Shown here piece after piece: positions 22,643-35,400 of a DNA stretch of 64,000 nt (position 1 is its first letter; each line of letters opens with the position of its first letter). This DNA comes from Nelumbo lutea. Taxonomy: Eukaryota; Streptophyta; Magnoliopsida; Proteales; Nelumbonaceae. The stretch covers positions 37,696,356 through 37,760,355 of the forward strand of contig JAKGHH010000007.1 in assembly GCA_022828595.1 (NCBI GenBank), given 5' to 3'. The position numbers were made by a program, and so were the translations under genes. A model generated the notes under the pieces. That model was not told the DNA's origin and made no database searches. It saw nothing but the letters and a program-made list of their open reading frames with translations.

Positions 22643-24281
22643 TCTGATTTTTGAGTCACTAGAACAAATATTCCAGAACGCTCTTTTTAGTTATCCAAGT
22701 CAAACACCAATCAAAACCATTAAAAAAATCTACAACACGACGAATCCTCAATGGCTGAGATGCAATACTAGAGTCTGCAAGTGACCTATCTTTTATATCA
22801 AAACCCACATACTCTGAATATAGGTCATTTAGTGCCTCTCTAATTCTTGATAACATGCCTTTCAGTAGTCTCTCCATAAATGAGATTGTAGTAATATGTA
22901 ATAATCTTAATCTTAAACCGGGGATCAAGGACAATGTCAATCGCAAGTATCAAAGAACATTCATCCCAATATTTATCAAAATTTTGCTTCAATCTATTTG
23001 CCATTGAATAAATATACTCATATTCACTATGTAGCCACTAAAACAACAAAAGTTTGATTGTGCAAATATCGAGAAAAAAAATACATTTGAGGTTGGGGAA
23101 GTAGTACTTGAGAAATTTTTTGTGTAGATATAAAAAACTTGTAAGAAATCCTGTACCGCTGCCCCATTTCCCATTCCTCATCAGATGGTAGATTTTTATA
23201 GTCACGATTGAGCTTAGCTAGTCGACAAAATGCTTCATTCAACTCTAAAGCTATGACCAACATGTTCATATGTAGAGTTCCATCGTGTTGGACAATTAAC
23301 AATCACTCCTCTCTTATGTTGTATTTTTTCTTGACTTCTTGCATTGTCAAATTTTTGCTTCTTATGGGGTGTCAGCTTTACATATTTAGCACTTTCTCGA
23401 ATCTTATGTAATAATGGTGATACTTCTCTCAACCCATCTTGCACAATAAGATTCAAGATGTGAGAACACATCTTACATGAAATAGGTCACAATGTAATGG
23501 AAGCAAACCCTTAACACAGAGCCGATTCTTGAGCTCCCTAACCATAACATCATTATTAGAGACATTGTAAACTATTATAGAACATATTTTTTATAATTGT
23601 CCCAAGTCAACAACCTCTCCATAACTTCATATAGGGTGTTTCCATCATGGGGATACTCAATTGCCACAAATGCATTAATTTTCTTCTTCAGCTCCCATCC
23701 ATCATTTATAAAGTGTGTCGTTAAACAACAATACCCCAAATTTTGTTCTAAAGTCTATATATCGGTGGTTAAGATAATCCGACAATCCAAACCATCAAAG
23801 TGTTTATATAGCCTCTCCTTTTCATCCAAGTAAATCTTCATAACATCATCCTTTATTGTATTTCTAGAAACAAATATAAATGATGATTGAAAATTATTGA
23901 CAAATATCTGAAAACTCTTCTTCAACTATATTAAAAGGATGTCCATGCTTCATTATCATCTTTGCTAAGTCCATTTGGCTCTTATCTTGGTCAAATTTGA
24001 AGTCTTCTACAACTTCTTTGTTCACTTGTGTCATTTTGTTTTAATTTAGGACATTTTGATACATGCCCTAAAAGGTGGATTGTTCCTTTAGAACATCCTC
24101 CTATATACTGTTTTTTGCAATGTTTTACAAAATATCTCTGCTCCCCATAATCCAATTTGATTTTCTTAAAATGCCCCCATACTTTGGACCTAACCTTCTT
24201 TATAGTAGAGCTAAATGCTATAGATGATTCAACCGGGTTTTCAGGCACATTTACATTTTCAGCACTTGGTTCATCCATCAT
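22643..24281 (-). pseudogene. hAT transposase pseudogene, copy B (C-terminus cut by the gap)
   Basis: The minus-strand ATG at 24281 starts MMDEPSAENV and the BED-finger region. The block HILNLIVQDGLREVSPLLHK is at about 23460-23400, CPTRWNST at about 23290, and ALNDLYSEYVG near 22830. The dimerisation region is lost because the contig begins at 22643. Frameshifts (for example at about 23290) and stops break it. See 12030-13910 for domain details. Confidence 0.85.
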
Positions 24282-24359
24282 TAATGCATCAAGAAAGAAA
24301 ATAAATCAATTTTCACACTAACACGAAACACAAGAAAGTCTAATGAGATTGTTTACAAA

Positions 24360-24546
24360 CAGGGCTGTCAATGGATTGGATATTGGTCCAATTTGATCTA
24401 CTCCAATATGAGTCCATTACAAATGGACCATGTCAATTAGGTCTGGACTAGTCCAATTCAACATTGTCTTATTGGATTGTCTAGCCCATCCAAATTGGTT
24501 TTGATTCGGATAGGGTCCAACCAAACCCGGTCCATTGACACCTCCA
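24360..24546. mobile_element. 187-bp hAT MITE, copy B
   Basis: Same as 13989-14175, with flanking TTTACAAA (24352-24359) and TTTACAAG (24547-24554). Confidence 0.85.
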
Positions 24547-25378
24547 TTTACAAGGATACGATTATAAATCCCTTCACTATTTACAACTTGTGCGTTGAAT
24601 ATGCCTCTTCTAGTGTAAACTTAAAAAGAAAAATGCAATTGACTACCAAATTTAAGAATAAGAAAAATGGTTCAACTATGATACTGGAAAAAACCTGAAA
24701 CCAAATCACCAATCAACCAATATCATAAAACTGATATCCAATTAGATGATATTTATCAAAATTCACGGGCGGGTTTGATTGGTCAAAGCCCTTCCAATAT
24801 CATGTCTTTCCGATAGCATAGATTTTCCCCAAGGAAAAAAAAAACACTTGAGCCATGATGGCTCAAATAATTTTGAAACTGCACAAGAGATTGAATCAGA
24901 TTTTTAATGATATCTAATATATGAAATAAAATCTGTTCAATTTCTTTTTCAATGATATGAACTTGAATCTCTTAGGAGTCAAAGAGCATGCTTTACATTT
25001 TGTGTTTGAAAAAAATATGTATGTTTTAGATGTGTTTTCTTTTTAAATATATCCATTAATAAAGTTTCAGTAAATTATAGGTTTCTTTCTTTTGTAAAAT
25101 CTGTTAATTTCAAATTTAAATATCATTGGAGCTTAAGTACTCATTGGGAAAGAAAAGGCTAAAACGTTTTTTTCCCGCTAATATATAATGAGAGAAATAG
25201 ATGTTTTGTGGACCAAAAACTGTTGTTGGCTAGGTTATTTTCCTATCTTTAAGTAATTATGTTAAAACAATGATGAAAACAAGAAATCAAGTAAAGCTTA
25301 ATCTGTTCTATGCTAGGATCTAATGACAGAGGATAAATGAAATACCTGAATGAACAAATCACAGAGGTCAGAGGAGAG

Positions 25379-25778
25379 GACGAGAGAAAATAAATAGTGA
25401 TAAATTGCCGGAGAGAGGGAAATACCATCAGAGTTCATTCGAAGCTGACGAGAGAAAATAAATAGTGATAGATCGCCGGAGAGGGAAATACCATCAGAGT
25501 TCATTCGAAGCTTCAAACGAAATACCGCAGGCAAGACTTTGAGGGCTGAGTGATGGAGGCACTGAACCCTAGCCTTCGAAAGTTTGAGGACTGAGTGAAT
25601 GGACCAACGGGTTTGTTCTAACTGATTGGCTTTCTCCACTATCGGTCCATTCTATGAATGGATGATTCATGTTCAGACCGGTCCGAGTCCATATCAATTT
25701 TAGGACCGTCCAAATCCATCCATAACATTTCCAATTTGGATGGAGTCCAAAACCGAAACCAGTCCATTGACACCCCTG
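25379..25778 (-). mobile_element. Right end of the hAT element, copy B, with 66-bp doublet
   Basis: Contains the duplicated 66-bp leader unit (25379-25510), the GGTCCAAT-type subterminal cluster (25590-25760) and the terminus CCATTGACACCCCTG at 25764-25778. Same arrangement as 15000-15400. Confidence 0.65.
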
Positions 25779-26542
25779 CAAAGAAATATTCCCAATGCAA
25801 GGTTGCAAGGGACTGCGAATGGTGTGAGCATGGCCTTGTGAAGCTTATTCACCTTGAATAGCACGTGAAATAGGGTTGATTTCATTTTACAGATGTCTTC
25901 CAACCAAAATGATAATTTTTTTATAAACTCACTTTAGATGGACTTGCGAACTGATTACGGAAAAAAGCAATGATCAATATTTCAAGAAGTGGCAAATGCT
26001 CCGTTCAGATGGTGGGTTCTTCGTAGTCTGATTCTAGCGTATAAAACTACAATGAAATCGTTTCCAATTAGCCTAACATCCAAACACCCTAATTTAGAAA
26101 AAAAAAAGGATTCAAATTCCTTGGTTCAATATTTAAACTATGGACAGTCTTCTAAATAGGACGTTCCTCCATATATACGCCACTAGGACAAGGTCGATGT
26201 TCTTATTTCCATAAGGGATCATAGATTAAACAGAGGCCAAATTACATGGGAAGTCGTCAATGCACGCAATTGTAGAGAACCAGGCGAAATGAAACGGGGA
26301 ACGAGACGAAGAGCAAACAAAGCAAACTGTTACCGAAGAGAGATAAAAAATAGAAATGAAGAACATCCACAGTACCAAGTCTCAAGTGAGGAACATATCC
26401 GAAACCTGTAAGAACCCACCCAATTTCATCCATTCAATATATGTATAAGAAACCCAGTATGTAAGAAAATAGTAACCAAATCAAACATGAAATGCATAAT
26501 TTCAACAGTGCAACAGAAAACTGGGGACAAGCTTCATTTATA

Positions 26543-29458
26543 TTAAATCTCAGGAGCTGGTGCAGGCTGCTTCTGCGTGAGAAGTGGCTGGAGAGCCTTG
26601 ACAACTATACTCATGTTTGGTCGGAACTCTGACTCATACTGCACACACAATGCGGCCACAGCAGCAAGCTGCATCATCAAGAACACCACCAGGCTTGTTA
26701 GCACTTTAGAATTGTGTTTACTTGTATGAGATTACTAAGAGTTTGAGTGCATAATACATCTTAACGTATAATCATATATAATTCGATGCTTTAGCCAGCT
26801 TCAATCCACAGTTTACACGTGATCTTTACCTCTGCTCCAGGCCCAGCAAAGGGTTACCATTGCCAGCTGGATGAAATTAAGCGTCAAACAAATGGGTTTC
26901 CTTCTGGATCTTAACATAGGGATTCTATATTGTTAAAACGACTGAATCTACATTAGTGCTCATATTTGAAGGACATCAATTTGTGAAATCTCTCTGCCCA
27001 CCAAAGGTTAACAGGTGTCCGAAACATAAAATCTATTGGTCAAATCCACAGTAAAAGTGAACAAATAAGTTTATTCTTAAACTCAACAGTGTACAAGTTT
27101 TATTTTTGTTTCCCCATGGTCAACCAAAATATACAACCTTAAGTGTGTAAACCTCAACTGATCAACCAAATACACAGTTCAAGTGCCAGTTTGCAACACT
27201 GTATCCAATGTAAGGTTGGAGGTGAAGAGAGATGAATTTTCATTGTTACCCAAGTGTCGGCCATCCAAGTCAGTTGAGGACCGGACCAACTGCATGACTA
27301 ACTAGTTGGTCATGATGTGGTTGCCTAGGATGACAGCGTCAACTAGGCCAACTAGTCAAATTAACAATTAGTCAACCTAGTCAACTACTAAAACAACAAA
27401 CAACATGTGGTTCCATATTCTAGGCTCCTAGCTTATCCAGCTTAACATGTTTATGCTTGCACAAACAACAAAGACCATAAATGTTCAATATCATTAGTTT
27501 TCTTCATAGTTGTGATCTGTATTAAGATTGTATCAATATCTTGAACTTTGAAACAGCCTCTCTGAATGTGCAGGGGTATGGCTGTGTATCTGTCCCTGTC
27601 CCTCCCCAGACCCCGCATTGGCAGGAGCCTTGTGCACTGGCTGCCCCTACCAATATATTAAATTTATAATATATTTTTCATTCATTGACTAGTCAGTGAA
27701 AGCACCAACTAGTCAAGCTATCAAACTAGATAATGCCAAATAATCCAGTAGTACCTAACCTACTGCAGAATAATTGAGTAGTTTTTGATAAGTTGTTTTT
27801 AAAGTCAATGGTGTACCCAATCTACAAAATCATTGCCAACTATATGAGAGAGAGAGAGAGATGACCTTAGCAACTCCTTTTGGAGGATATTCACCCTTTA
27901 ACCTTGGATCCACACATTGTTTAACCTTGTCCTCACTTAGCCTTGGGGTTGCCTGACCCAAAAAAGATGGTGCTGTCATGGATACCTCAACTTTAAATCA
28001 CTCCACTTGCACATATTTATTCACGCATGCTAATAATAATTTTTTGACAAATTAGAGGGGCTCACCCAAGTGACAAGAGATTGCTGCCCACGAGGCATTG
28101 TATGATCAACAGGTTTTCTACCTGTGAGAAGTTCTAGAAGGACAACACCAAAACTATATACATCACTCTTCTGTGTCAACTGACCAGTCATTGCATATCT
28201 GCAATAAGAATTAAGGTTTTGCACGTCATGTCATCAACATAACAGAGATTTTTTTTTCAAAGAAACGTAAGTAAATTATATTAAAAATGCAGATTAGAAG
28301 TCTCTGATCATAAATTATTTCTAGAGTACAAATAATCATTCAACAGAATAGAAAGTATCATTAGAACAGCTACCTGCAGGACAGATGCAAGATGAAGTTT
28401 CCATAGGCATTAAAAAATATGGCACTTGATGATGCATTAATACTTTTAAAATATGTAAATTGGTAATGTCAACAAAATACCAAATACGACACTTGATAAA
28501 TGATAATGCATTAACACTTATAGATGACTAGCATTAACACTTAAAATATGTAAAATGGTATGCTTAACTAATATACTCTAAAAAAACAAAACCACAGATG
28601 TTAGATATTTAATTAAATTTGGCAAGATATAAGTATTGAGAAAAGACGTTTAGATTTAAAGGTAGATATAGTAGCCTAATGTAAGTATATTGCATAGGAT
28701 GTCCATATCCATATCTATGTCTGGGATTTTAGAAACTTGAGAATCACATCCCTGTTTCTCGTATCCATGCTGTATGCCTGTATCTGTCTCCATATCTAGG
28801 TATCTAAGGTGATTAGAAAGTCCTCAAGTAATATTACAGAGCATTAGATGTTGAGTGGGTCTTATTGTTGGAGATATGATAACCAAATTCTTTATAGGCC
28901 TAAAGCATCACTACTGAGGCTAAGAGTGGTAAAATCTCAACTTAGTGAGGCATGTGGATGTATGCATGAAACACATTGATCAATGATGTAATCAAACTAC
29001 AGACTATAGCTGCTTTTTCATTTCAGTGAGTCATGATCTGTAGTCCTTAAGACCTAAGAAACTTACAAAAACTTATGGTTATCTTCAATTACTTTGATGT
29101 ACCAAGGGTTAGGTGATAATTAAGGGTGCAAGACAGGTTGGGTTAGGTCAGTTTGAGGTCAACCCTAATCCAACTAGAGTTGTGGAACCCCAATCCTAAT
29201 CAAACTTCAAGTTGGGTACGGGTTGGCTTGACCTCTCTACTTCCTCTGGCCAAATGTTGTTGTTTTCTAGACTCAAGGGTTAACATGGTCAGTAAAATGC
29301 TGGCCACTAAATATGGGATACTGAGGTTGATGGCACCAGGTAAATATCCAGTGGCTGCGCCAAATTGATAGTCTTACACAATATTCAGAAAACTGGACCA
29401 GGCATAGAACTGGAGAAGGGAGAGGATCATGGAACCAGAGGTCAAACCATGATGACAT

Positions 29459-29495
<37 letters not shown>

Positions 29496-32400
29496 TACGG
29501 GTCATATAAATAATATATATAATATATTTTATAACTTCAAATATATTTAAATATGGTAGATAGATGGCAAGTTCCTTAATTTTTAAAGCAAACGACTAGG
29601 GTTCAAGTCTCTTAATTTACATTTTCTTTAAATGTGTGTATAATAAAGTAATATGTACAATAAAGAGTCATTAATTAATGCAAGTAAAGAGGTGGACTAA
29701 TGGTAATTAAGAAATTTATAGAAATTAGAAGTCATATGTTCAAATCTTACTAAACACATTTTAGAATTTCAATTGTTTAGGACCCGGGTGGTTTCATAAA
29801 ACCGGGACCAGTTCACTGGTTTTCTGGTTAAACTGGCCAGTCAGCCGGTTTTTTATCAAGTACAGTTATTGGGGTATGACCGAACCGACCAAGGTACAGG
29901 GTCACAATTCAACCAGTCCAACCAGCCAGTCTGGTCCGGTTTTCTAAACACTGGTCTTACCTAACCCAAAAGCAAATATAAATGAAAAACCACACAACCA
30001 TGACCTCTAATGAATTAGGCAATGAAAATAGCCTACTTATTCACCTAATTACAGTCAAACACAAAATGAATTTATACAAGTCTAAGCAGCATTACTCTGG
30101 TGCATGATAACCAAAGGTCCCCAAAACTCGAGTAGAATGGAGACGAGCAGCCATGTCAGGAGCCTGATTTGAAAGGTTAAAGTCAGCAATTTTGGCCTTG
30201 AAGTCTTCAAATAGAAGCACGTTGCTTGATCTGATATCCCGATGTATAATAGAAGGTTGAACTTTCTCATGTAAATACTCTAGTCCCCTTGCTGCATCAA
30301 CAGCAATTCTCACTCGCTGCATCCAATCAAGCACAGGACCTGGTTGTGCACCTTGGACTCCTTTTCTACCTGGAATTGCAAATAAATAAATAATAAAATA
30401 TAAATAACCAGAAGTGTCAAAAAAAAGAAGATTGAGGATCTTTAAATTGTTAATTCAATCAAGTAGAGCTAAACTAGTCCTCAGAATATACCATGCAAAA
30501 TGTCATGTAAAGAGCCCATGGTCGCAAACTCATATGCTAAAACACGTTCATTCCCTTCCACACAATAACCAAGCAACTCAACAAGATTTTCATGCTTCAG
30601 TCTTGACACCATAGAAACCTATATTTGGGATGATAAATAGTCAGATATGACAGGAGAAAGACAAAAGATGGAAACAAATAAATATAAAATAGAACCTGTG
30701 CATCAGAGAGAGAGATTATATGTATTGTTTAGTATAAATCCACACACCTGAGTCAGAAACTCATCATTGGGTTCAGGCTCAGAAGAAATATCAAGTTTCT
30801 TTATAGCCACGGCTTGTCCACTGTTTAAGGTTGCATAATAAACTCTTCCATACGAACCTTCACCAATCAAAGATTTTGATCCAAAATTTTCAGTCTTTTC
30901 TTTTAGTTCGTCCAAAGACAAAGCAGGCACTTCAATGGGTGGTGGTGTTTTCTGCACTTCAGTCTTGGCTGGAGCAGATGCCTTTGAGCTTTTATGGTTC
31001 ACTGAAATGCAACAAAAGTATTTATTTCATATAATAAATAGAATACAAATATAAAACATGATCTTATGGATCCTAATGCAAACATACTGTTATGAAATAA
31101 ATATCCCATTTATGCTACCAGGAAAATTTTGTGAAGTTCAGGCAAAAAAACTCAATTTAGAGATGAAAAAAGTCCATTTAACTTTGAATGTAAATTAAGA
31201 AAGAATTTTTATCTGTTCAAGGTCTGCTCAATTGCTAAATCATTGACATAAAAATTAAGTAATTCTTGGCATAAAAATTATATAATCCTGCTAGAGTTCC
31301 TCAAAATCTTCAAATAAAATCCCAAGAAAAAAACAAGAGAGCTTAAAATAAGCATTAGCAAATCATTCCAAGTTCAAACTCAGAACAAGAGAAAGGTGGT
31401 AATTGATTTAGTACAGATGAAAGTCATATGTTACCCTGAGAAAATTGTACAAAACCAGTAACAAAGAAAAGGAACTTAGTTGATGGTGAAACACAACGAA
31501 CATGAATAAAATTCTAATAACCTCTATTTACATGACATAGAAATTGGTACTAAACCAAGAATTGGTTATCTAAAAAACAAGAATGGCTGACCAACTCGCC
31601 CTGGACAAGGTTGAAAAACAACACTTGAAGCTTAAAACAGAATAGATATATGGCAAACATCCAAAAAAGGAAGAAATAAGAACTAAAGCACCCTCATATA
31701 AAGATGTGCTGTATATTGACCTCGCAATGCATAGTATGACAAGATACTTGAGGAAGTAACAAAAAATAAAAAATAAAAAATAAATCTCAAGAATCTATAT
31801 GTATCACAGATGGTTGCCCCAAGAAAACATTGCGGTTAAAGCCCCTTTTTAAATGCAAATAAACAAAGTAAATAGCAAAGGAGAAAGAATAAACAATATC
31901 CAATGAGGCAAATAATCAAATACAACATTAGCAATGGCACACTAGAACTTTTAACATGGAAAGCTTCTCCAATGTGAAGAGGAAAAACCCCAGAGCACTA
32001 ACCCAAAAAACTTGCACTATCAACAAGAATAATAGATTGCAACTTCTCTAGTTTCAACTAGAGTATAGCAACCTCAAGAGACAAAAAACCTCTCTTGGAT
32101 ACACAAAAACAGTCATCAAACAAAATGCATTTCAATCAACAAAAACATTAGAAAGACCTCACCAAACAATAAGTGTCAATTGCACTGGATTTGGTCCAAT
32201 CCAATCCAGTCCAACGTGAGTCCATTATAAATGGACTAGGTCCAATCCAATCCAATGAGTGTTTTGGACTAATTTGGACCGGTCCAATTCAATGTTTGGA
32301 CCGTCAATCTGTTTAAATTCATTTTGATTTAGATTGATTTCAACCCAAACTCGATCTATTGACACATATATTCTTATCTTATACCAATGGACCAGATATT

Positions 32401-35400
32401 GGCTTAATCCAACTTAATACAATATACATTTGTTATGGACAGACCAAGTCCAATCCAATCTAATAAATATTTTGGACCGGTTGGTCCAATCTAATGTCTT
32501 GTTGGTCCATCCAATTCATCCAAATTGATTTTTTTAACTGGACCAGACATGATCCAATCCAAAACCAGTCCATTGACACCCTTACCAAACAAGGCTGCCA
32601 AAGCCCTCTCCAAAGAGGATACCAACATGTGTCAAAAATGCCACGATTCTCCACTAAAAGAAATAGTGGAGAGCAGGTCCCACAATCCACTAACATGGTA
32701 CTAAGACAAGACAATTTGTCTCTTTCTCACCAATGAGAGAATACAAAGAGCCTCAAACTTTATTTTGTCTTTCTATTTAACTTTCTCAAGTCACTCATGT
32801 ATAGGGCAAGAGATCCCAACACACGAGTGGGTCCCATCACATGAGAGAAAACCCAATAGAAAAAACTCAAAAAGCTTCCTTTAATATGGGAACATGAACT
32901 CAGTGGAGTCAGTTATAGCGATCCCCGTCACTGTAAATATAACATAGGAGGATCTTTTATCCATGCTAAATCCAAAATGATCAAGAGTTCTATTAAATTC
33001 AATTATTCATTTCCATTTTTCTGCTATGGAAGGTTCTCAGTGAAGTCTTTTATATGGTATTGATTACAGATAACATGGCTTTAGATCAAGTAGAAGGTAT
33101 GTGGGCGAATCCAGTGCCTCCAAGAGTGGAAGCATTCGCATGATTGGTTGCTCTTGATAGCATTTTAACTACTGATCATCTGAAGAGCAAAGGTTTTAGC
33201 TTGGCAAGTTACTGTTATTTGTATAACTCGCATAAGGAATCTGTTTGCTATCTTGCAAGGTGGAAAACTTCATATCGAAGTTCTATTCATTCACATTTTG
33301 AGAGTCTTTCAGCCATCATAATCAGCAGAAATTTTCTGTGGCCAATACTTGGAGAAAACAAGAAAGTTAGAATTATCTGGAGACTGGAGCTCAATCTTTT
33401 AGGGTATGTTGGACATTATGGAATGAGAGGAATAGAAGACTGTTATAGAACAAATCGAAGAACATTGAAAGTGATTGTAGCTTCAGTAGGTAAGCTTGTA
33501 CAATACTGAGTTTTGGTTCTCCCAGAATTTGAGCTAGTTAACAGATCTGATTTGTTGGAAAGATTTTGGAATGTCCTTGAACTGCAACCTTGTAATGTTG
33601 ATCTTTTTCATTGTGATTAGTTATTTTGGTGTGTCATCTTGACAACCATTCATTGTGATTAGTTACTCTTTCTTCTTAAAAAAAAAAAAAAAACTTTCTT
33701 ACACTTATGCAGGGGATGAAACTCAAGAGAAATTATGGAGAAAATGAGGAGATGAGCCTACAGTTTTTAGGGCCCACAGATCTAATAGTCCTAAAGTGAA
33801 GTCCATTAGGATGTGCCCAAGATTCCTAAGTATTGATACAATGTTCCCCATATTGGGCATTTTGTATCGTTCCGGCAGGTCACCAAAATGCTAATTCTAA
33901 GGACTTTTAGAATTTTGGTTATTTTAAATGCTAAATAACAGTATTATAGCCCCCTTGTAAAAATATTAAACTAAAAGACTTTAAAATTTTTGATATAAGA
34001 CTTACCCAAAAAAACCCGATACACATGATCATGCATATTAGGTGTATTGATACTTTGAACCTTGGAATGTGTCAAGTGATTGTAGAGAAAGTTTAAATCC
34101 TCTAGAAATTTACTATCTTTTAGTAAAAGCAAACTCATTATAACTTCTGAACTTATTATTTATTGCAGTTCCTATAATTGCTATTCATAGTGAAATTGTG
34201 GTTTATTGTTGTTAGTAATTGTTGGTTTCTTCAATTATGTTAGTAGGTGGTTCTTACTTGTTCTAAAGACAGAGTTTGAGTGAAAATAGAAATTATTGGG
34301 TGTAAGTACCTTTTCTTGATTATTAGTCTGTGGGTTTATTAAAGGGAAATTCTAGGCCTGGTAAGGAATCACCTAAGAGATAGATTGAGCTTTGAAACAA
34401 AACTGAAGTGTTTTGATGCGTGGTACTTAGAGGGACGACTTCTCCCACCGGGTCTGTTTTCCTATGCCTCTTTTTTCAAATTTTTCAGTGTCTTCTAATA
34501 GTTTGGGAATGAGGTTCCTGGTGAAAGATAAAAGATAGTAGACACACATATAATGGCTTAAGAACGAAGCGCTAGACAAAAGTAGATAGCAAAGCCAATA
34601 TTAAGGAACGAATTTGATACCTCACAAGAATATCAGTAATATAAACTGGTGATCTAGCAAAATCAGGCAGGATCTATAACAGAGGATCCCAGCGTCCTGC
34701 AGAATAAAGTCTCACACATAAAAGAGTGAGGCCGCTTTGCAAAGCTAAGCGGCTTGACAATTGAACTTCATGAGACTATGAAGTGATCTCACAAGGCGGA
34801 ATCTTGTAGGCGTGGACACAAACCCGCTAGGTCAAGTGAGACCTGGTTCGCAAGGCCTGATCTCGTGGATCAAGAGTTTCACGATCTCATTGGAGAACAA
34901 GATCCTTAAATCACTAATGACCCTTGAATCAATGAGGTATATTTTCTAAACTTCTTTTTGCTTTTAACCAATGTTTTAGAACGTGGAGGCATGACTCGAG
35001 GCGTTCCACTACAAGCGTAGTTCAGAACATAAGAGGTGCCTCAAGAGGATGATGAGAAGGAAGGAGGAAGAGGAAGGAGGAGTATCTCATTTTTCTTAAT
35101 AAAAATCTTTTATACTAAGAAAAATGAAAATGAATAGCACTAGTTGAAGGGGGGTCTTGTCAAAGCAGAGGCAAGCAAGCAAGCTGAAGTGGAGCAAGAC
35201 CCCAAGCTGGAGGGAACAAGACCCCCCACACCCCCCCCACCTAACACAAAAAGTTAAAAAAAAGGCTGGCATTGAAAAGGGGCCAAGGGGTCTGGCCGTC
35301 TGGGGGGCTTCCTTTACCCTCATCTTTTCTTCCCTTCCCTTTCCTTTCCTTTCCTTTCTTTTTCTCTTTTTTTCTCTTCTCTTTCTTTCATTTTCTTCCC

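Larger units (their letters stand above)
22643..32662 (+). repeat. Duplicated block, copy B (contig right of the gap)
   Basis: Near-identical to copy A over most of its length, with two more diverged patches at 22643-23050 and about 23930-24130, both inside the hAT transposase. It continues past 32662 into unique sequence containing the first PTI1 exon. Confidence 0.95.

Noticed and set aside
22509..22784. Open frame running through the N gap
   Set aside because: It contains unknown residues and joins two different contigs; not a gene.
16166..31001. Two genuine tandem PTI1 kinase genes
   Set aside because: The first copy lacks its first exon exactly because the contig ends at the N gap, and its frameshifts look like consensus errors. 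One gene is the simpler explanation.
34690..34760. Possible tRNA-like fold around CCGCTTTGCAAAGCTAAGCGG
   Set aside because: Only one imperfect hairpin is present; A-box and B-box promoter words and a cloverleaf cannot be assembled.
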